Shown one piece after another: positions 1-9,848 of a DNA stretch of 52,479 nucleotides. The number at the start of each line of letters is the position of its first letter. The stretch's first letter is position 1. The notes below the pieces were generated by a model. The model ran no database searches, was not told the DNA's origin, and saw only the letters and a list, made by a program, of their open reading frames with translations. The position numbers were made by a program, and so were the translations under genes. Source of the DNA: Acidovorax sp. (GTDB taxonomy: Bacteria; Pseudomonadota; Gammaproteobacteria; Burkholderiales; Burkholderiaceae_C); assembly GCA_024711405.1 (NCBI GenBank), contig JANJSZ010000143.1, forward strand, positions 1-52,479, read 5' to 3'.

Positions 1-795
1 CACCTGCTCGAAGACCACGGCGCCGACCGCATTGGCGACCCGACACAGGCGCACATGGTGGCGATTGACGCGCGCGCACCGCTGTACGACGGCGGCATCT
101 GCACGCGCATCGACTGCGTGTCGCTGGGCGTGGTGGTCAACCGCGAAGGCGAGCGCTTCTACGACGAGGGCGAAGACTTCTGGCCCAAGCGCTATGCCAT
201 CTGGGGCCGCCTGGTGGCGCAGCAGCCGGGGCAGATCGGCTATTCGATCATCGACAGCAAGGCGATTGGCCGCTTCATGCCGCCCGTCTTCCCCGGCGTC
301 AAGGCCGACAGCCTGCCCGAGCTGGCGCACAAGCTGGGCCTGCCGGTGGATACCTTCATGCGCACGCTCGATGCCTACAACGCCGCCTGCCGCGTGGGCC
401 ACTTTGACCACACAGCCCTGGACGACTGCCACACCGAAGGCGTCACGCCCGCCAAGACGCACTGGGCGCGGCCCATCGACACGGGGCCGTTCTACGGCTA
501 TGCGCTCAAGCCCGGCGTGACCTTCACGTACCTCGGCCTGCACACCGACGACACGGCCGCCGTGCGCTTCAACAACCAGCCGAGCAGCAACCTGTTCGTG
601 GCCGGCGAAATGATGGCCGGCAACGTGCTGGGCAAGGGCTACACGGCCGGCGTGGGCATGAGCATTGGCACGGCCTTTGGCCGCATTGCGGGCACGAACG
701 CGGCGCAGGCGGCTTTGGCATCACAACAGCCTCCAGCGCTTACGGATAAATCGCCTGAAGCTACAAAACAAGGAGCAAACCATGCAATCGCTTGA
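1..795 (+). CDS. tcuA: FAD-dependent tricarballylate dehydrogenase, C-terminal part (5' end outside window)
   Basis: Open from base 1 in frame 1 ([25 protein letters not shown]...); flavoprotein C-terminal motif [35 protein letters not shown]; directly followed by tcuB. Confidence 0.85.
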   Translation, partial: HLLEDHGADRIGDPTQAHMVAIDARAPLYDGGICTRIDCVSLGVVVNREGERFYDEGEDFWPKRYAIWGRLVAQQPGQIGYSIIDSKAIGRFMPPVFPGVKADSLPELAHKLGLPVDTFMRTLDAYNAACRVGHFDHTALDDCHTEGVTPAKTHWARPIDTGPFYGYALKPGVTFTYLGLHTDDTAAVRFNNQPSSNLFVAGEMMAGNVLGKGYTAGVGMSIGTAFGRIAGTNAAQAALASQQPPALTDKSPEATKQGANHAIA

Positions 796-1951
796 AGCCC
801 TGACGCGCGACGCCCGGGCGCTGGCGAACGGTGAGATCGTGCTGTCTGCCCCCGAAACCGAAGTGGCGCGACAGATGCAGATCTGCAATGCCTGCCGCTA
901 CTGCGAGGGCTTTTGCGCCGTGTTTCCGGCCATGACGCGCCGGCTCGAATTCGGCAAGGCCGACATCCACTTCCTGGCCAACCTGTGCCACAACTGCGGC
1001 GCCTGCCTGCATGCCTGCCAGTACGCGCCGCCGCACGAGTTTGCGGTGAATGTGCCCCAGGCCATGGCCCAGGTGCGCGGCCAGACCTATGCCGACTACG
1101 CCTGGCCGCCCGCGCTGGGTGCGCTGTACCAGCGCCAGGGGCTCACGCTGTCGCTGGCGCTCGCTGCGGGTCTGGCACTGTTCCTGGTGCTGGCCGTGGC
1201 CTTGAAAGGCACGTTGTGGAGCGCACCCGGCGGTGACTTTTACGGCATCTTCCCGCACAACCTGCTGGTGGGCCTGTTCGCCCCGGTGTTCCTGTTCGTG
1301 GTGTTTGCGCTGGGCATGGGCGTGCGCCACTTCTGGCGCTGCATCACGCCCGCCACCAGCGGCGCGCCTTTGAGTGCGCCCGCCGCAGCCGAAGCCACCG
1401 ACGCCGTGCTGCGCCTGAAATACCTGGACGGTGGCCACGGCGACGGCTGCCACAACGAGGACGACGCCTACACGCTCGCGCGCCGGCGCCTGCACCACCT
1501 CACGTTCTACGGTTTCCTGCTGTGCTTTGCCGCCACCAGCGTGGCCACGCTCTACCACTACCTGCTGGGCTGGGCGGCGCCCTACGATCTGCCCAGCCTC
1601 CCGAAGCTGCTGGGTGCAGCAGGCGGTGTAATGCTGGCGCTGGGCACGGCGGGCCTGTGGCGGCTGAACCTGCGCCGCCACCCGCTGCACGGCGACGCCG
1701 CGCAGAAGCCCATGGACCGTGGCTTCATCGCCCTGCTGTTCCTCACCGCCACCAGCGGTCTGGCCCTGTGGCTGGTCCGTGGCACACCGGCCCTGGCGCT
1801 GCTGCTGTGCCTGCACCTGGGCGCGGTGATGGCGCTGTTTGCCACCATGCCCTACGGCAAGTTCGCCCACGGCATCTTCCGCACCGCGGCGCTGCTGCGC
1901 CACGCGGTCGAAAAGCGCCAGCCCAACCCCATTGGCCTGGGCGCAGACTGA
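782..1951 (+). CDS. tcuB: Tricarballylate utilization 4Fe-4S/membrane protein TcuB
   Basis: [18 protein letters not shown]...; Cys clusters [15 protein letters not shown] and [24 protein letters not shown] followed by several TM segments; overlaps tcuA 3' end. Confidence 0.88.
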   Translation: MQSLEALTRDARALANGEIVLSAPETEVARQMQICNACRYCEGFCAVFPAMTRRLEFGKADIHFLANLCHNCGACLHACQYAPPHEFAVNVPQAMAQVRGQTYADYAWPPALGALYQRQGLTLSLALAAGLALFLVLAVALKGTLWSAPGGDFYGIFPHNLLVGLFAPVFLFVVFALGMGVRHFWRCITPATSGAPLSAPAAAEATDAVLRLKYLDGGHGDGCHNEDDAYTLARRRLHHLTFYGFLLCFAATSVATLYHYLLGWAAPYDLPSLPKLLGAAGGVMLALGTAGLWRLNLRRHPLHGDAAQKPMDRGFIALLFLTATSGLALWLVRGTPALALLLCLHLGAVMALFATMPYGKFAHGIFRTAALLRHAVEKRQPNPIGLGAD

Positions 1952-1985
1952 ATCCCCCCACCACAACACATCCCGAGGAGCCCCC

Positions 1986-2963
1986 ATGAACAAACGCCAA
2001 CTGCTGCGCGCCACCGCGCTCGCCGCCTCGTCCCTGCTGCTGGCCGGCACGGCTGCCGCCCAGGAATTTCCGCCCAAGAAGCCCGTCACGCTGGTGGTGG
2101 GCTTCGCGGCGGGCGGCGCTGCCGATGCCGCTGCGCGCCTGATCGCCAAGAAGCTCTCCGAGAACATTGGCCAGACAGTGGTGGTGGACAACAAAGGCGG
2201 CGCGGGCGGCAACATCGCCCACCAGTTTGTCGCCAATGCCGCGCCCGACGGCACGGTGCTGCTGTTTGGCTCGGTCGGCCCGCTGACTATCGCGCCGCAC
2301 CTCATGAAGCTGAGCTACGACCCGTTCAAGGACCTGGCGGCCATCTCGGGCGGTGTGAACTTCCCCAACGTGCTGGTGGTGCACAAGGCCGCAGGCGCCA
2401 AGACGCTGGCCGAATTCATCCAGCTGTCAAAAAAGAAACCCGGCAGCGTGGACTTTGCCTCCACCGGCGCGGGCTCGGCCTCGCACCTGGCGGGTGAGCT
2501 GTTCAACCAGCGCGCGGGGATCGACATGACCCATGTGCCGTACAAAGGGGGCGCACCCGCGTTGCAGGATTTGCTGGGCGAGCGGATCACCTCGTACTTT
2601 GCCGCGCCGCCCACGGCCATGCCCCATGTGGAGGCCGGCAAGCTGATTCCGCTGGCCACCACGGGCCTGACGCGCCCGGCCTACCTGCCCAACATTCCCA
2701 CGGTGGCCGAATCGGGCTTTCCGGGTTTTGAGGCGCTGAACTGGTACGCCTTCGTGGCGCCCGGCAAAACACCCGTGCCGCTGCTGGACCGCTGGAACCA
2801 GGAGGTCGTGAAGGTGCTTCAGGATCCCGGCGTGAAGGAAGCCCTGCTCAAGCACGGCCTCACGCCCCAGCCCACCACGCGCGCCGAGTTCACGGCTTTC
2901 ATGAAGAAGGAATCGACCCAGTGGGCCGCCATCATCAAGGAGCGCAAACTCACGGCGGATTGA
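1986..2963 (+). CDS. Tripartite tricarboxylate transporter substrate-binding protein (Bug/TctC family)
   Basis: Signal peptide, then FPPKKPVTLVVGFAAGGAADAAARLIAKKLSENIGQTVVVDNKGGAGGNIA, typical Bug N-terminus; gaggag upstream of ATG. Confidence 0.9.
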   Translation: MNKRQLLRATALAASSLLLAGTAAAQEFPPKKPVTLVVGFAAGGAADAAARLIAKKLSENIGQTVVVDNKGGAGGNIAHQFVANAAPDGTVLLFGSVGPLTIAPHLMKLSYDPFKDLAAISGGVNFPNVLVVHKAAGAKTLAEFIQLSKKKPGSVDFASTGAGSASHLAGELFNQRAGIDMTHVPYKGGAPALQDLLGERITSYFAAPPTAMPHVEAGKLIPLATTGLTRPAYLPNIPTVAESGFPGFEALNWYAFVAPGKTPVPLLDRWNQEVVKVLQDPGVKEALLKHGLTPQPTTRAEFTAFMKKESTQWAAIIKERKLTAD

Positions 2964-3010
2964 TTCCGGGAGTGCAACCCGGCGCGGCCCAGGCGGCCTC
3001 GCACCCGCCC

Positions 3011-3033
3011 AGCGGCCCCGTCAGAGGGCCGCT
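3011..3033. terminator. Stem-loop between convergent Bug and NUDIX genes (possible bidirectional terminator)
   Basis: AGCGGCCC-N7-GGGCCGCT perfect 8-bp stem; NUDIX stop codon (3021-3023) lies in the loop. Confidence 0.5.
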
Positions 3034-3521
3034 GCGCTTTGCAGCACGCTCGCATCGGTGTGGATCAGCCCCAGTGGCGCGCGCTGCCCGGCCAGGTAGT
3101 CCTGGACGCACTGCAGCACCAACGGGCTGCGGTGGCGGTCGGCGCTGGCACGCAACTCTTCGAGGGTCATCCACACGGTGCGCACGATGCCTTCGTCGAG
3201 CGCGCGCCAGCCATGGTGCGTGCCCAGCGTGCCGGTGAAGACAAAGCGCAGGTAGGTGATGTCATCGCCCGTGCGCGTGCGCGTGAAGCGGTTGAGGTAC
3301 ACGCCCACCAGGGCAGTGGGCGCAAAGTCGTGGGCGGTCTCTTCCAGCACCTCGCGCGCGCAGGCGTCGATGGGTGACTCGCCCGGGTCCAGATGACCGG
3401 CCGGATTGTTGAGCCTGAGGCCGTCGGCCGTGTCTTCTTCGACCAGCAGAAAGCGGCCATCGCGCTCGATGATGGCAGCCACGGTGACGTTGGGTTTCCA
3501 GCGGTTTGGCATGGCGCGCAT
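3021..3521 (-). CDS. NUDIX hydrolase
   Basis: NUDIX box GHLDPGESPIDACAREVLEETAHDF (GX5EX7REUXEEXGU-like); MPNRWKPNVTVAAIIERDGRFLLVEE. Confidence 0.88.
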   Translation of the reverse strand: MRAMPNRWKPNVTVAAIIERDGRFLLVEEDTADGLRLNNPAGHLDPGESPIDACAREVLEETAHDFAPTALVGVYLNRFTRTRTGDDITYLRFVFTGTLGTHHGWRALDEGIVRTVWMTLEELRASADRHRSPLVLQCVQDYLAGQRAPLGLIHTDASVLQSAAAL

Positions 3522-3602
3522 TATGACGACGGGGCATGACAGGCGCCCGATGGGACCCGCAAAGGCACTTTTCAGACGCAGCAGGGGCGCCTGGTCCGCA
3601 GT

Positions 3603-4307
3603 TCAGTGCGATGCCGCGGGCGGCTGCACGAAGTCGTCGAGCGACAGGCCTTTTTCCTGGAGCAGCGCCTCCAGCACGGGTTGCAGGCGGCCCAGGCTTT
3701 CTTGCACGGCCTCGCGCACGGTGTCCACCATCACCTGCGTGCTGCGCTCGATCTCGATGTTCAGGCGGTCGCCCACTTTCTTGCTTTCAAACACGGTGGC
3801 GCGGCGCGTCTCGGGAATCATCCAGATCTCGAACCAGCCCTCGGCGCGGTTCACCTCGGCCACCGTGAGGCTGGCGCCGTGGATGGCGATGTAGCCCTTG
3901 GCGAAGATGTAGCGGCGAAACGGTTCGGGCACGGCGATGCGCCACACCAGGTTGTTGTCGAACTCGCGGCGCTCGATGAGCGTGCCGGTGAAATCGACGT
4001 GGCCCGACAGCGGGTGCCCGCCGATCTCGGCGCCTTCCTTGGCCGCGCGCTCCACGTTGACGCGGTCGCCTGGGGCATAGCTGCCCAGCGTGGTGATGCT
4101 CAGGCTCTGCAGCATCACGTCGAAGCTGGTCCGCGTGGGCGAGAGGATTTCCGTCACCGTGAGGCACACGCCGTCGGTGGCCACGCTGGCGCCAATGGCC
4201 AGGTCCTGGCAGAAGCCTGCGGGAAAATCGAGCGTGAAGGTGCGCAGGCCTGCGCGGTCGTGGATGGCGGCGATGCCTGCCGTGGCTTGGACGATGCCTG
4301 TGAACAT
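3603..4307 (-). CDS. ribE: Riboflavin synthase alpha subunit
   Basis: MFTGIVQATAGIAAI..., two lumazine-binding repeats (GASVATDGVCLTV; GYIAIHGASLTVAEV). Confidence 0.93.
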   Translation of the reverse strand: MFTGIVQATAGIAAIHDRAGLRTFTLDFPAGFCQDLAIGASVATDGVCLTVTEILSPTRTSFDVMLQSLSITTLGSYAPGDRVNVERAAKEGAEIGGHPLSGHVDFTGTLIERREFDNNLVWRIAVPEPFRRYIFAKGYIAIHGASLTVAEVNRAEGWFEIWMIPETRRATVFESKKVGDRLNIEIERSTQVMVDTVREAVQESLGRLQPVLEALLQEKGLSLDDFVQPPAASH

Positions 4308-4421
4308 GCTTTACGGGGAGGAGAAAAAGGGTTCAGACGCGAGCCCGGATTGTGCCATCCACCCCATTGCCACACCGGCGACAGGCCCCGCCGCCGCATC
4401 TATGCGCTGGGTTCTGGCGGG

Positions 4422-5363
4422 TTAGCGGCTGTGCCCCCGCGCGTGGGCCACCAAGCAGCACACCAGCTCCCTGAGCGTGGCCGAGACATGTTCGCGGTTC
4501 CACATCACGGTGATGGGGCCAAAACGGATGCTGGAGTTGATGGCGATCTTCTGGAACAGCCCGAGCGACGTCATGTAGTCGGCCATGGACTCCGAGCACA
4601 CGCCCACGTAGTCTCCTTTGTGCAACAGCGCCTGCATCATGGCCAGCGAGGCCGTTTCTGCCTTGGGCACCAGCCAGGAGGCCTCCTGCTCGATCAGGTA
4701 CGCATCCATCTGGATGCGGGTGAGCGTGCCGCTCGGTGGCATCACCCATTTCTCGCGCAGCACGTCGGCAAAACCCAGCCCAGCGCTGTGCCCCCAGTAC
4801 TTGCTGCCGCGGCCGATCACGATGGCCACCCCGTCGTCAAACAGCACCTGGTGCTCCAGACCCGGCCGGTGGGCCCGCGCATCCAGCACGCCAATCACGG
4901 CATCAAGCGCACGGGTCTCCAGCCCCTTGAGCAGGTTGTCGAACGGGCCGTCGTGGATGGACACCGCCACGTCGGCATGGTCCTGCTGGAAGGCGCTCAC
5001 GGCCTCGGGCAGGCCCCCGGCGATACCCGCCCACACGCTGCCCACGTTCAGGCGCGGCACGCGGCCCTCGGCCATGGCATTCATCTCGCGGCCGGTGCGG
5101 GCCACATCGCCCAGCACGTTGATAGCCAGGCGCTTGAGCAAATGCCCCGCCGGCGTGAGCTGCACCTTGCGCCCGCGCACCACCAGCGGCGTGCCAGCCA
5201 CGTTTTCCAGCTCGGCCAGCCAGTGAGACATGGCCGACTGCGTCATGTGCAGCCGCGCGGCCGCCTCGGTCAGCGTGCCGGCCTCGTCCAGTACCAGGAA
5301 CGATTCGAAGTGCCGCACCTTGATGCGGCGCGCCCAGGAGGCGCCTTCTGCTCGGTCAATCAT
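4422..5363 (-). CDS. LysR family transcriptional regulator
   Basis: N-terminal HTH FESFLVLDEAGTLTEAAARLHMTQSAMSHWLAELE; divergent from Bug gene. Confidence 0.9.
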   Translation of the reverse strand: MIDRAEGASWARRIKVRHFESFLVLDEAGTLTEAAARLHMTQSAMSHWLAELENVAGTPLVVRGRKVQLTPAGHLLKRLAINVLGDVARTGREMNAMAEGRVPRLNVGSVWAGIAGGLPEAVSAFQQDHADVAVSIHDGPFDNLLKGLETRALDAVIGVLDARAHRPGLEHQVLFDDGVAIVIGRGSKYWGHSAGLGFADVLREKWVMPPSGTLTRIQMDAYLIEQEASWLVPKAETASLAMMQALLHKGDYVGVCSESMADYMTSLGLFQKIAINSSIRFGPITVMWNREHVSATLRELVCCLVAHARGHSR

Positions 5364-5460
5364 GAGTAAACCTTCATACGCCTATTCTGCCTTTTCACTA
5401 GGCAAGCGGCGGGATTCGTCATGACAATGTCTTCATCTTCTGTTTATGACCCCGTAGGAA

Positions 5461-6453
5461 TTGCCTGTGTCCAAAGCCCTCACCACTATCTCCAAGCTCT
5501 TGATGGGCGTCGCTATCGCGGCCGTCACCAGCACCACCGTGTTCGCGCAAGCGGCCTACCCCAGCCGCCCGGTGCGCTTGGTCGTATCGCAGGCACCCGG
5601 GGGAAGCAGCGACACCATCGCGCGCATGTGGGCCGAGCACGCCGGTAAGGCGCTGGGCGGCACCATCGTGGTGGAGAACAAGCCGGGTGCGGGCGGTCTG
5701 ATCGCGGCACAGAACGCACTGAACGCACCGGCCGACGGCTACACCCTGCTGTTCGGCAGCGTGTCGCTCATGGTGCTCAACCAGTTCACCTACAAGCCCC
5801 TACCCTATAACCCCGAGAAGGACTTCACGGGCGTGGCCATGCTGACCACCGTGCCGTTTGTGCTGTCCACCAACCCGGCCACCGGCATCAAGACGCTCAA
5901 GGACCTGACGGACCGCGCCAAGGCCGCACCGGGCAAGCTCAACTTCGCCTCGGCGGGCTTGGGCAACTCCACACACTTGGCCGTGGAGTTGCTGGCCGAT
6001 GCCGCAGGCATCTCGATGACGCACATTCCCTACAAGGGCGAAGCCGACGGCGTGATGGCCACCATGGGCGGCCAGACCGAGGTGATGGCGCCCGTGTACG
6101 GCACGGCACTACCCCACATCAAGAATGGCAAGCTGAACCCGCTGGCCGTGCTGTCGCCACAGCGCACCCCCGACCTGCCCGATGTGCCCACCCTGGGCGA
6201 ACTTGGCGTGAAGGGCTTTGACAACATGGGCTGGAGCGCCGTGGTAGCGCGTTCGGGCACCCCGGCGGACATCGTCGAAAAGCTGAACAAGGCGACGGAA
6301 GCCTTCCACAGCAACCCAGCCGTGCAGACCAAGCTCAAGACCATGGGCGTGATGCCTGTCGCGGGCCCATCGACCCTGGTGATGGAAACCACAGTGCGTG
6401 ACACCAAGGCCTGGGGCCCCGCACTCGAAAAGCTGAACCTCAGCGCCAAGTAA
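5461..6453 (+). CDS. Tripartite tricarboxylate transporter substrate-binding protein (Bug family)
   Basis: YPSRPVRLVVSQAPGGSSDTIARMWAEHAGKALGGTIVVENKPGAGGLIAAQ; start is TTG 5461 or GTG 5467. Confidence 0.88.
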   Translation: MPVSKALTTISKLLMGVAIAAVTSTTVFAQAAYPSRPVRLVVSQAPGGSSDTIARMWAEHAGKALGGTIVVENKPGAGGLIAAQNALNAPADGYTLLFGSVSLMVLNQFTYKPLPYNPEKDFTGVAMLTTVPFVLSTNPATGIKTLKDLTDRAKAAPGKLNFASAGLGNSTHLAVELLADAAGISMTHIPYKGEADGVMATMGGQTEVMAPVYGTALPHIKNGKLNPLAVLSPQRTPDLPDVPTLGELGVKGFDNMGWSAVVARSGTPADIVEKLNKATEAFHSNPAVQTKLKTMGVMPVAGPSTLVMETTVRDTKAWGPALEKLNLSAK

Positions 6454-6500
6454 GTTCTCAGGCCGCACGCGGCGGTCTCCTTCCCCCTATCCACGCAACA

Positions 6501-6531
6501 CCCCGTGCCGCATCGCTAATGCCGCACGGGG
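6501..6531 (+). terminator. Rho-independent terminator-like hairpin between Bug gene and gamma-glutamyltransferase
   Basis: CCCCGTGCCGCAT-CGCTA-ATGCCGCACGGGG (12/13 arm match) followed by CTTTTCCTT. Confidence 0.75.
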
Positions 6532-6547
6532 CTTTTCCTTAGACGCT

Positions 6548-8179
6548 ATGAAAAAAGAAGCAATGGTGGTCTGCGCCCAGCCCGAGGCCGCAGAGTCCGG
6601 AATTGAGATCCTGCGCGCGGGCGGCAACGCGGTCGATGCCGCCGTGGCCACGGCCCTGGCCCAGACCGTGGTCGACCCGCTGATGTGCGGTATTGCAGGG
6701 TTTGGGACCGCAGCGGTGTACGTGCCCGGCGCCCAAGTGCATGAGTATTTCGATTTCCACTCGCCCGCGCCGCTGGCCGCGCACGAGAACATGTGGGAAG
6801 ACCTGCTCGAAGGCGAAACCAAGGATGGCTTTGGTTTCATCCTGAAGGGCCGCGTCAACGACATCGGCCCGCAGTCCATCGGCACCCCCGCAACGCTCAA
6901 GGGCCTGGAGGCCATGCACCAGGCCCACGGCCGACTGCCGTGGAAGCAGGTGGTGGAGCCCGCCATCCGCTGGGCCGCCGACGGCTTCTTCGTGCGCCCC
7001 GGCATGCACGCCTTCTGGATCGACGAGCCCAGCATGGGCCGCGTGGGCAACCTGGAACGCCTGCAGTACTGCGAGGACAGCCGCGAGCTCTACTGCCGCC
7101 CCGACGGCCGCCCCAAGGCCATCGGCACGCCGCTGCGCAACGAAGGCATGGCGCGCGTGCTACAGCAGGTGGCCGAGGAAGGCACGCGACCGTTCTATCA
7201 CGGTGACCTGGCGCAGAAGATGATCGCGCACCTGCAGTCGCTGGGCGCCCTGCTCACGCTGGAAGACCTGGCCCAATACGAGGTCACGCGCAACGCCCCG
7301 CTGGTGGGCACGTACCGCGACCGCACCATCACCACCAACCAGCCCCCGGGCGGCGGTGCCATGTTGCTGGAGATGCTCAACATCCTGGAGCACTTTGACC
7401 TGCGCGGCATGGAGCACAGCAGCCCCGAGTACATCCGCCTGGTGTGCGAGGCCATGAAACAGGCCACGATCGACAAGGACCGCTACATCGGCGACCCGAA
7501 GTTCTTCGACGTGCCGCTGGACCGCCTGCTGTCCAAGGATATGGCACGCGCCGTGGCCGAGCAGATCCGCGCCGGCCAGAAGTTCAGCGTCGAGCGCGTG
7601 AACCCCGGTGCGCCCGTGCCGCGCGACACCACGCACCTGAGCGTGGTCGATGCCGATGGCAATGCCGTCTCGATGACACATTCTCTGGCCATGCCCTCGG
7701 GCATCATCACGCCGGGCATGGGCTTCCTCTACAACGGCTGCATGGGCGTATTCGACCCGCGCCCTGGCCGCGCCGGCAGCATCCAACCGGGCAAAAGCCG
7801 CTTCACCTCGTCATGCCCCACGATGACCTTCAAGGACGGGCAGCTCGACGTGGTGCTGGGCGCGCCCGGCGGAACGCAGATTGCCATGGGCGTGCTGCAT
7901 GTGTTGATCAACGTGATCGACCACGGCATGGAAATGCAAGCCGCCGTGTCAGCGCCGCGTTTCTCGTCCACCAGCAACTCCATCGACGTGTGCAATCGCA
8001 TCCCACGCTATACCACCCGTGCGCTGGAAGACCAAGGCTACAGCATTGGCCGCAACCCGTACAACTACACCATTGGCTGGGTGCATGGGGTGCAGGTCCA
8101 ACCCGACGGCCTGCACGGCGGCGCCGACCCGGGACGTGACGGCGTGGCGTACAAGCTGCGCGGGGACGTGGCGCACTGA
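6548..8179 (+). CDS. Gamma-glutamyltransferase / gamma-glutamyltranspeptidase family protein
   Basis: GIEILRAGGNAVDAAVATALAQTVVDPLMCGIAGFGTAAVY; catalytic-type DTTHLSVVDADGNAVSMTHSL; start at 6548 or 6563. Confidence 0.88.
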   Translation: MKKEAMVVCAQPEAAESGIEILRAGGNAVDAAVATALAQTVVDPLMCGIAGFGTAAVYVPGAQVHEYFDFHSPAPLAAHENMWEDLLEGETKDGFGFILKGRVNDIGPQSIGTPATLKGLEAMHQAHGRLPWKQVVEPAIRWAADGFFVRPGMHAFWIDEPSMGRVGNLERLQYCEDSRELYCRPDGRPKAIGTPLRNEGMARVLQQVAEEGTRPFYHGDLAQKMIAHLQSLGALLTLEDLAQYEVTRNAPLVGTYRDRTITTNQPPGGGAMLLEMLNILEHFDLRGMEHSSPEYIRLVCEAMKQATIDKDRYIGDPKFFDVPLDRLLSKDMARAVAEQIRAGQKFSVERVNPGAPVPRDTTHLSVVDADGNAVSMTHSLAMPSGIITPGMGFLYNGCMGVFDPRPGRAGSIQPGKSRFTSSCPTMTFKDGQLDVVLGAPGGTQIAMGVLHVLINVIDHGMEMQAAVSAPRFSSTSNSIDVCNRIPRYTTRALEDQGYSIGRNPYNYTIGWVHGVQVQPDGLHGGADPGRDGVAYKLRGDVAH

Positions 8180-8235
8180 GCCCGGCGGACCGATATGCCT
8201 GAAGGACGGCGCCACCAAACGCTCACCATTTGATA

Positions 8236-8268
8236 GCCTCCAGCGCTTGCTGCATAAGCGATGGAGGC
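8236..8268. repeat. Dispersed AGCGCTT-core palindromic repeat (intergenic copy)
   Basis: GCCTCCAGCGCTT-N7-AAGCGATGGAGGC, 12/13 arm complementarity; resembles other copies in window. Confidence 0.7.
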
Positions 8269-8387
8269 CTAATCCTCTTCAATTTTCGTACGCCGGGTCA
8301 GCCCATGCAGCGCCAGGGCGCTGGCGGCGGGTACGGAAGATGATGCGCCACCCGCGCTCTTCCTGCGTCCTCCCTGCGCACCTCGAC

Positions 8388-9743
8388 CTATTTGGCGCGC
8401 AGGAGCTCGCCCACTTCGAGCAGCACCAGCTCGTTGTCATCCGCCTTGTTCGGCTCGCGGCTGCTGCTGAACGGCAGGTTGTTGTCGTTGCCCACCACGA
8501 TGTGCGTGCCGTCCACCACGTCCACGTTCTCGATGGTGAAGAACGGGAAGGTCAGCACGCCGTTGTTCAAGGGCTTTTTCGACAGGCGCTGCGGGTCCTG
8601 GATGTTCAGGAGGTCGATGTAGCCCACTTTGCGGATCTCGCCGCCCACGTTGGCGTCCGAGAGCTCGACCTTGTAGACGCGCTTGAACCTGGCCAGGTCA
8701 TGGAAGCAGTCGGTGCGCTTTTGGCCTTCGAGGCAGGCCTTGTCGTCCGTGCCTTCTCCATTGTCGCGCTCGATGATCAGGCCCGTGGTGCCATCGATCA
8801 TGTTGAAGTCGCCTATCGCGTGGTGGTTGGCTTCCATCACGTACTTCCAGTGGCGGCCCGTCCATTGCTCGGCCTTCACGTCGAACTCCAGCACGCGCAG
8901 GTATTGCTTGCCGCCCACGTGTTCGTAGGCCTTGGCCTCATCGTTCCACAGCGCGCCTTCGAGCAGGGCATACAGCTTGCTGCCGTCCTTGGACGCAGCC
9001 ATGCCTTCATAGCCCTTGGAGCGCTTGACCGCGAACGCCGTGGGCTTGGCATCAGGGGCGCCGGGCAGGAGCACGCCGGGCGCATCGGGCGAGCGCACCA
9101 GCTTGCCGTCGACCTGGGTCTCGAACACGGCCAGCACCTTGCCCTGGAGGTCGGCCTTCACCAGGAAGGGGCCAAACTCCTCACCGATCCACAACGCGCC
9201 ACCGGCGAACTGGAAGCTCTCGGGGTCCAGATCGGCACCCGTCAGATAGCGCGGCTTGGTACCTTCGTGGGTGATGCGAAACGGCAGCTTCTTGTCGGGG
9301 TCGTGCAGGAATACCGTTTTCAGGCGGTTGAACTTGCCGCTCTTGAAGTCCACCTGGTAATGGCTCAAGTGCAGCATGAAATCGGGCGAATTGGCCTTGG
9401 AGCCGGCGCCGTTGTCCGTAAGAATCCAGAACGAGCCATCGGCCATGCGCTTGATGCCCGAATGACCCTGCACCGGCTGGCCCTTGAACGGCACCGAAAT
9501 GCCGGTGGGGCGACCGACCGACTTGCCTTCCACGCTGGCCAGCTTCTCAACGCGGGCGCCGGTGGTGAACTTGCCGCTGGTCTGCAGATCCGCCGGCGCG
9601 TCCTTGGGTGCGGCAATCAGCGTCAGGGCAGGCGACACGGCATGGCCCGCCAGCGCAGCCGGGTAGGCCTGCTGGGCCACGGCGGTGGAGGAGGCCGCGC
9701 ACAGCAGGGCGGCGCTGGCGACCAGGGAAGTGATTCGGAGCAT
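8388..9743 (-). CDS. Esterase-like activity of phytase family protein (exported)
   Basis: Signal peptide MLRITSLVASAALLCAASSTAVA; GHSGIKRMADGSFWILTDNGAGSKANSPDFMLHL; GGALWIGEEFGPFLVKADLQG. Confidence 0.75.
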   Translation of the reverse strand: MLRITSLVASAALLCAASSTAVAQQAYPAALAGHAVSPALTLIAAPKDAPADLQTSGKFTTGARVEKLASVEGKSVGRPTGISVPFKGQPVQGHSGIKRMADGSFWILTDNGAGSKANSPDFMLHLSHYQVDFKSGKFNRLKTVFLHDPDKKLPFRITHEGTKPRYLTGADLDPESFQFAGGALWIGEEFGPFLVKADLQGKVLAVFETQVDGKLVRSPDAPGVLLPGAPDAKPTAFAVKRSKGYEGMAASKDGSKLYALLEGALWNDEAKAYEHVGGKQYLRVLEFDVKAEQWTGRHWKYVMEANHHAIGDFNMIDGTTGLIIERDNGEGTDDKACLEGQKRTDCFHDLARFKRVYKVELSDANVGGEIRKVGYIDLLNIQDPQRLSKKPLNNGVLTFPFFTIENVDVVDGTHIVVGNDNNLPFSSSREPNKADDNELVLLEVGELLRAK

Positions 9744-9848
9744 GGTGGGTATCGGAGTGGATGAAGCCGCAACGATGCAGGGATAGCATGACTGGCCCGT
9801 GAACACGCCATGACGCTGGCGTTACATCTGCCGCGCAACCGCTGCGCC

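Noticed and set aside
761-2305. 514-aa minus-strand ORF opposite tcuB
   Set aside because: Antisense of tcuB/Bug; Gln/Arg/Gly-rich shadow ORF
3606-5369. 587-aa plus-strand ORF opposite ribE and LysR
   Set aside because: Antisense to two clear families; spurious high-GC ORF
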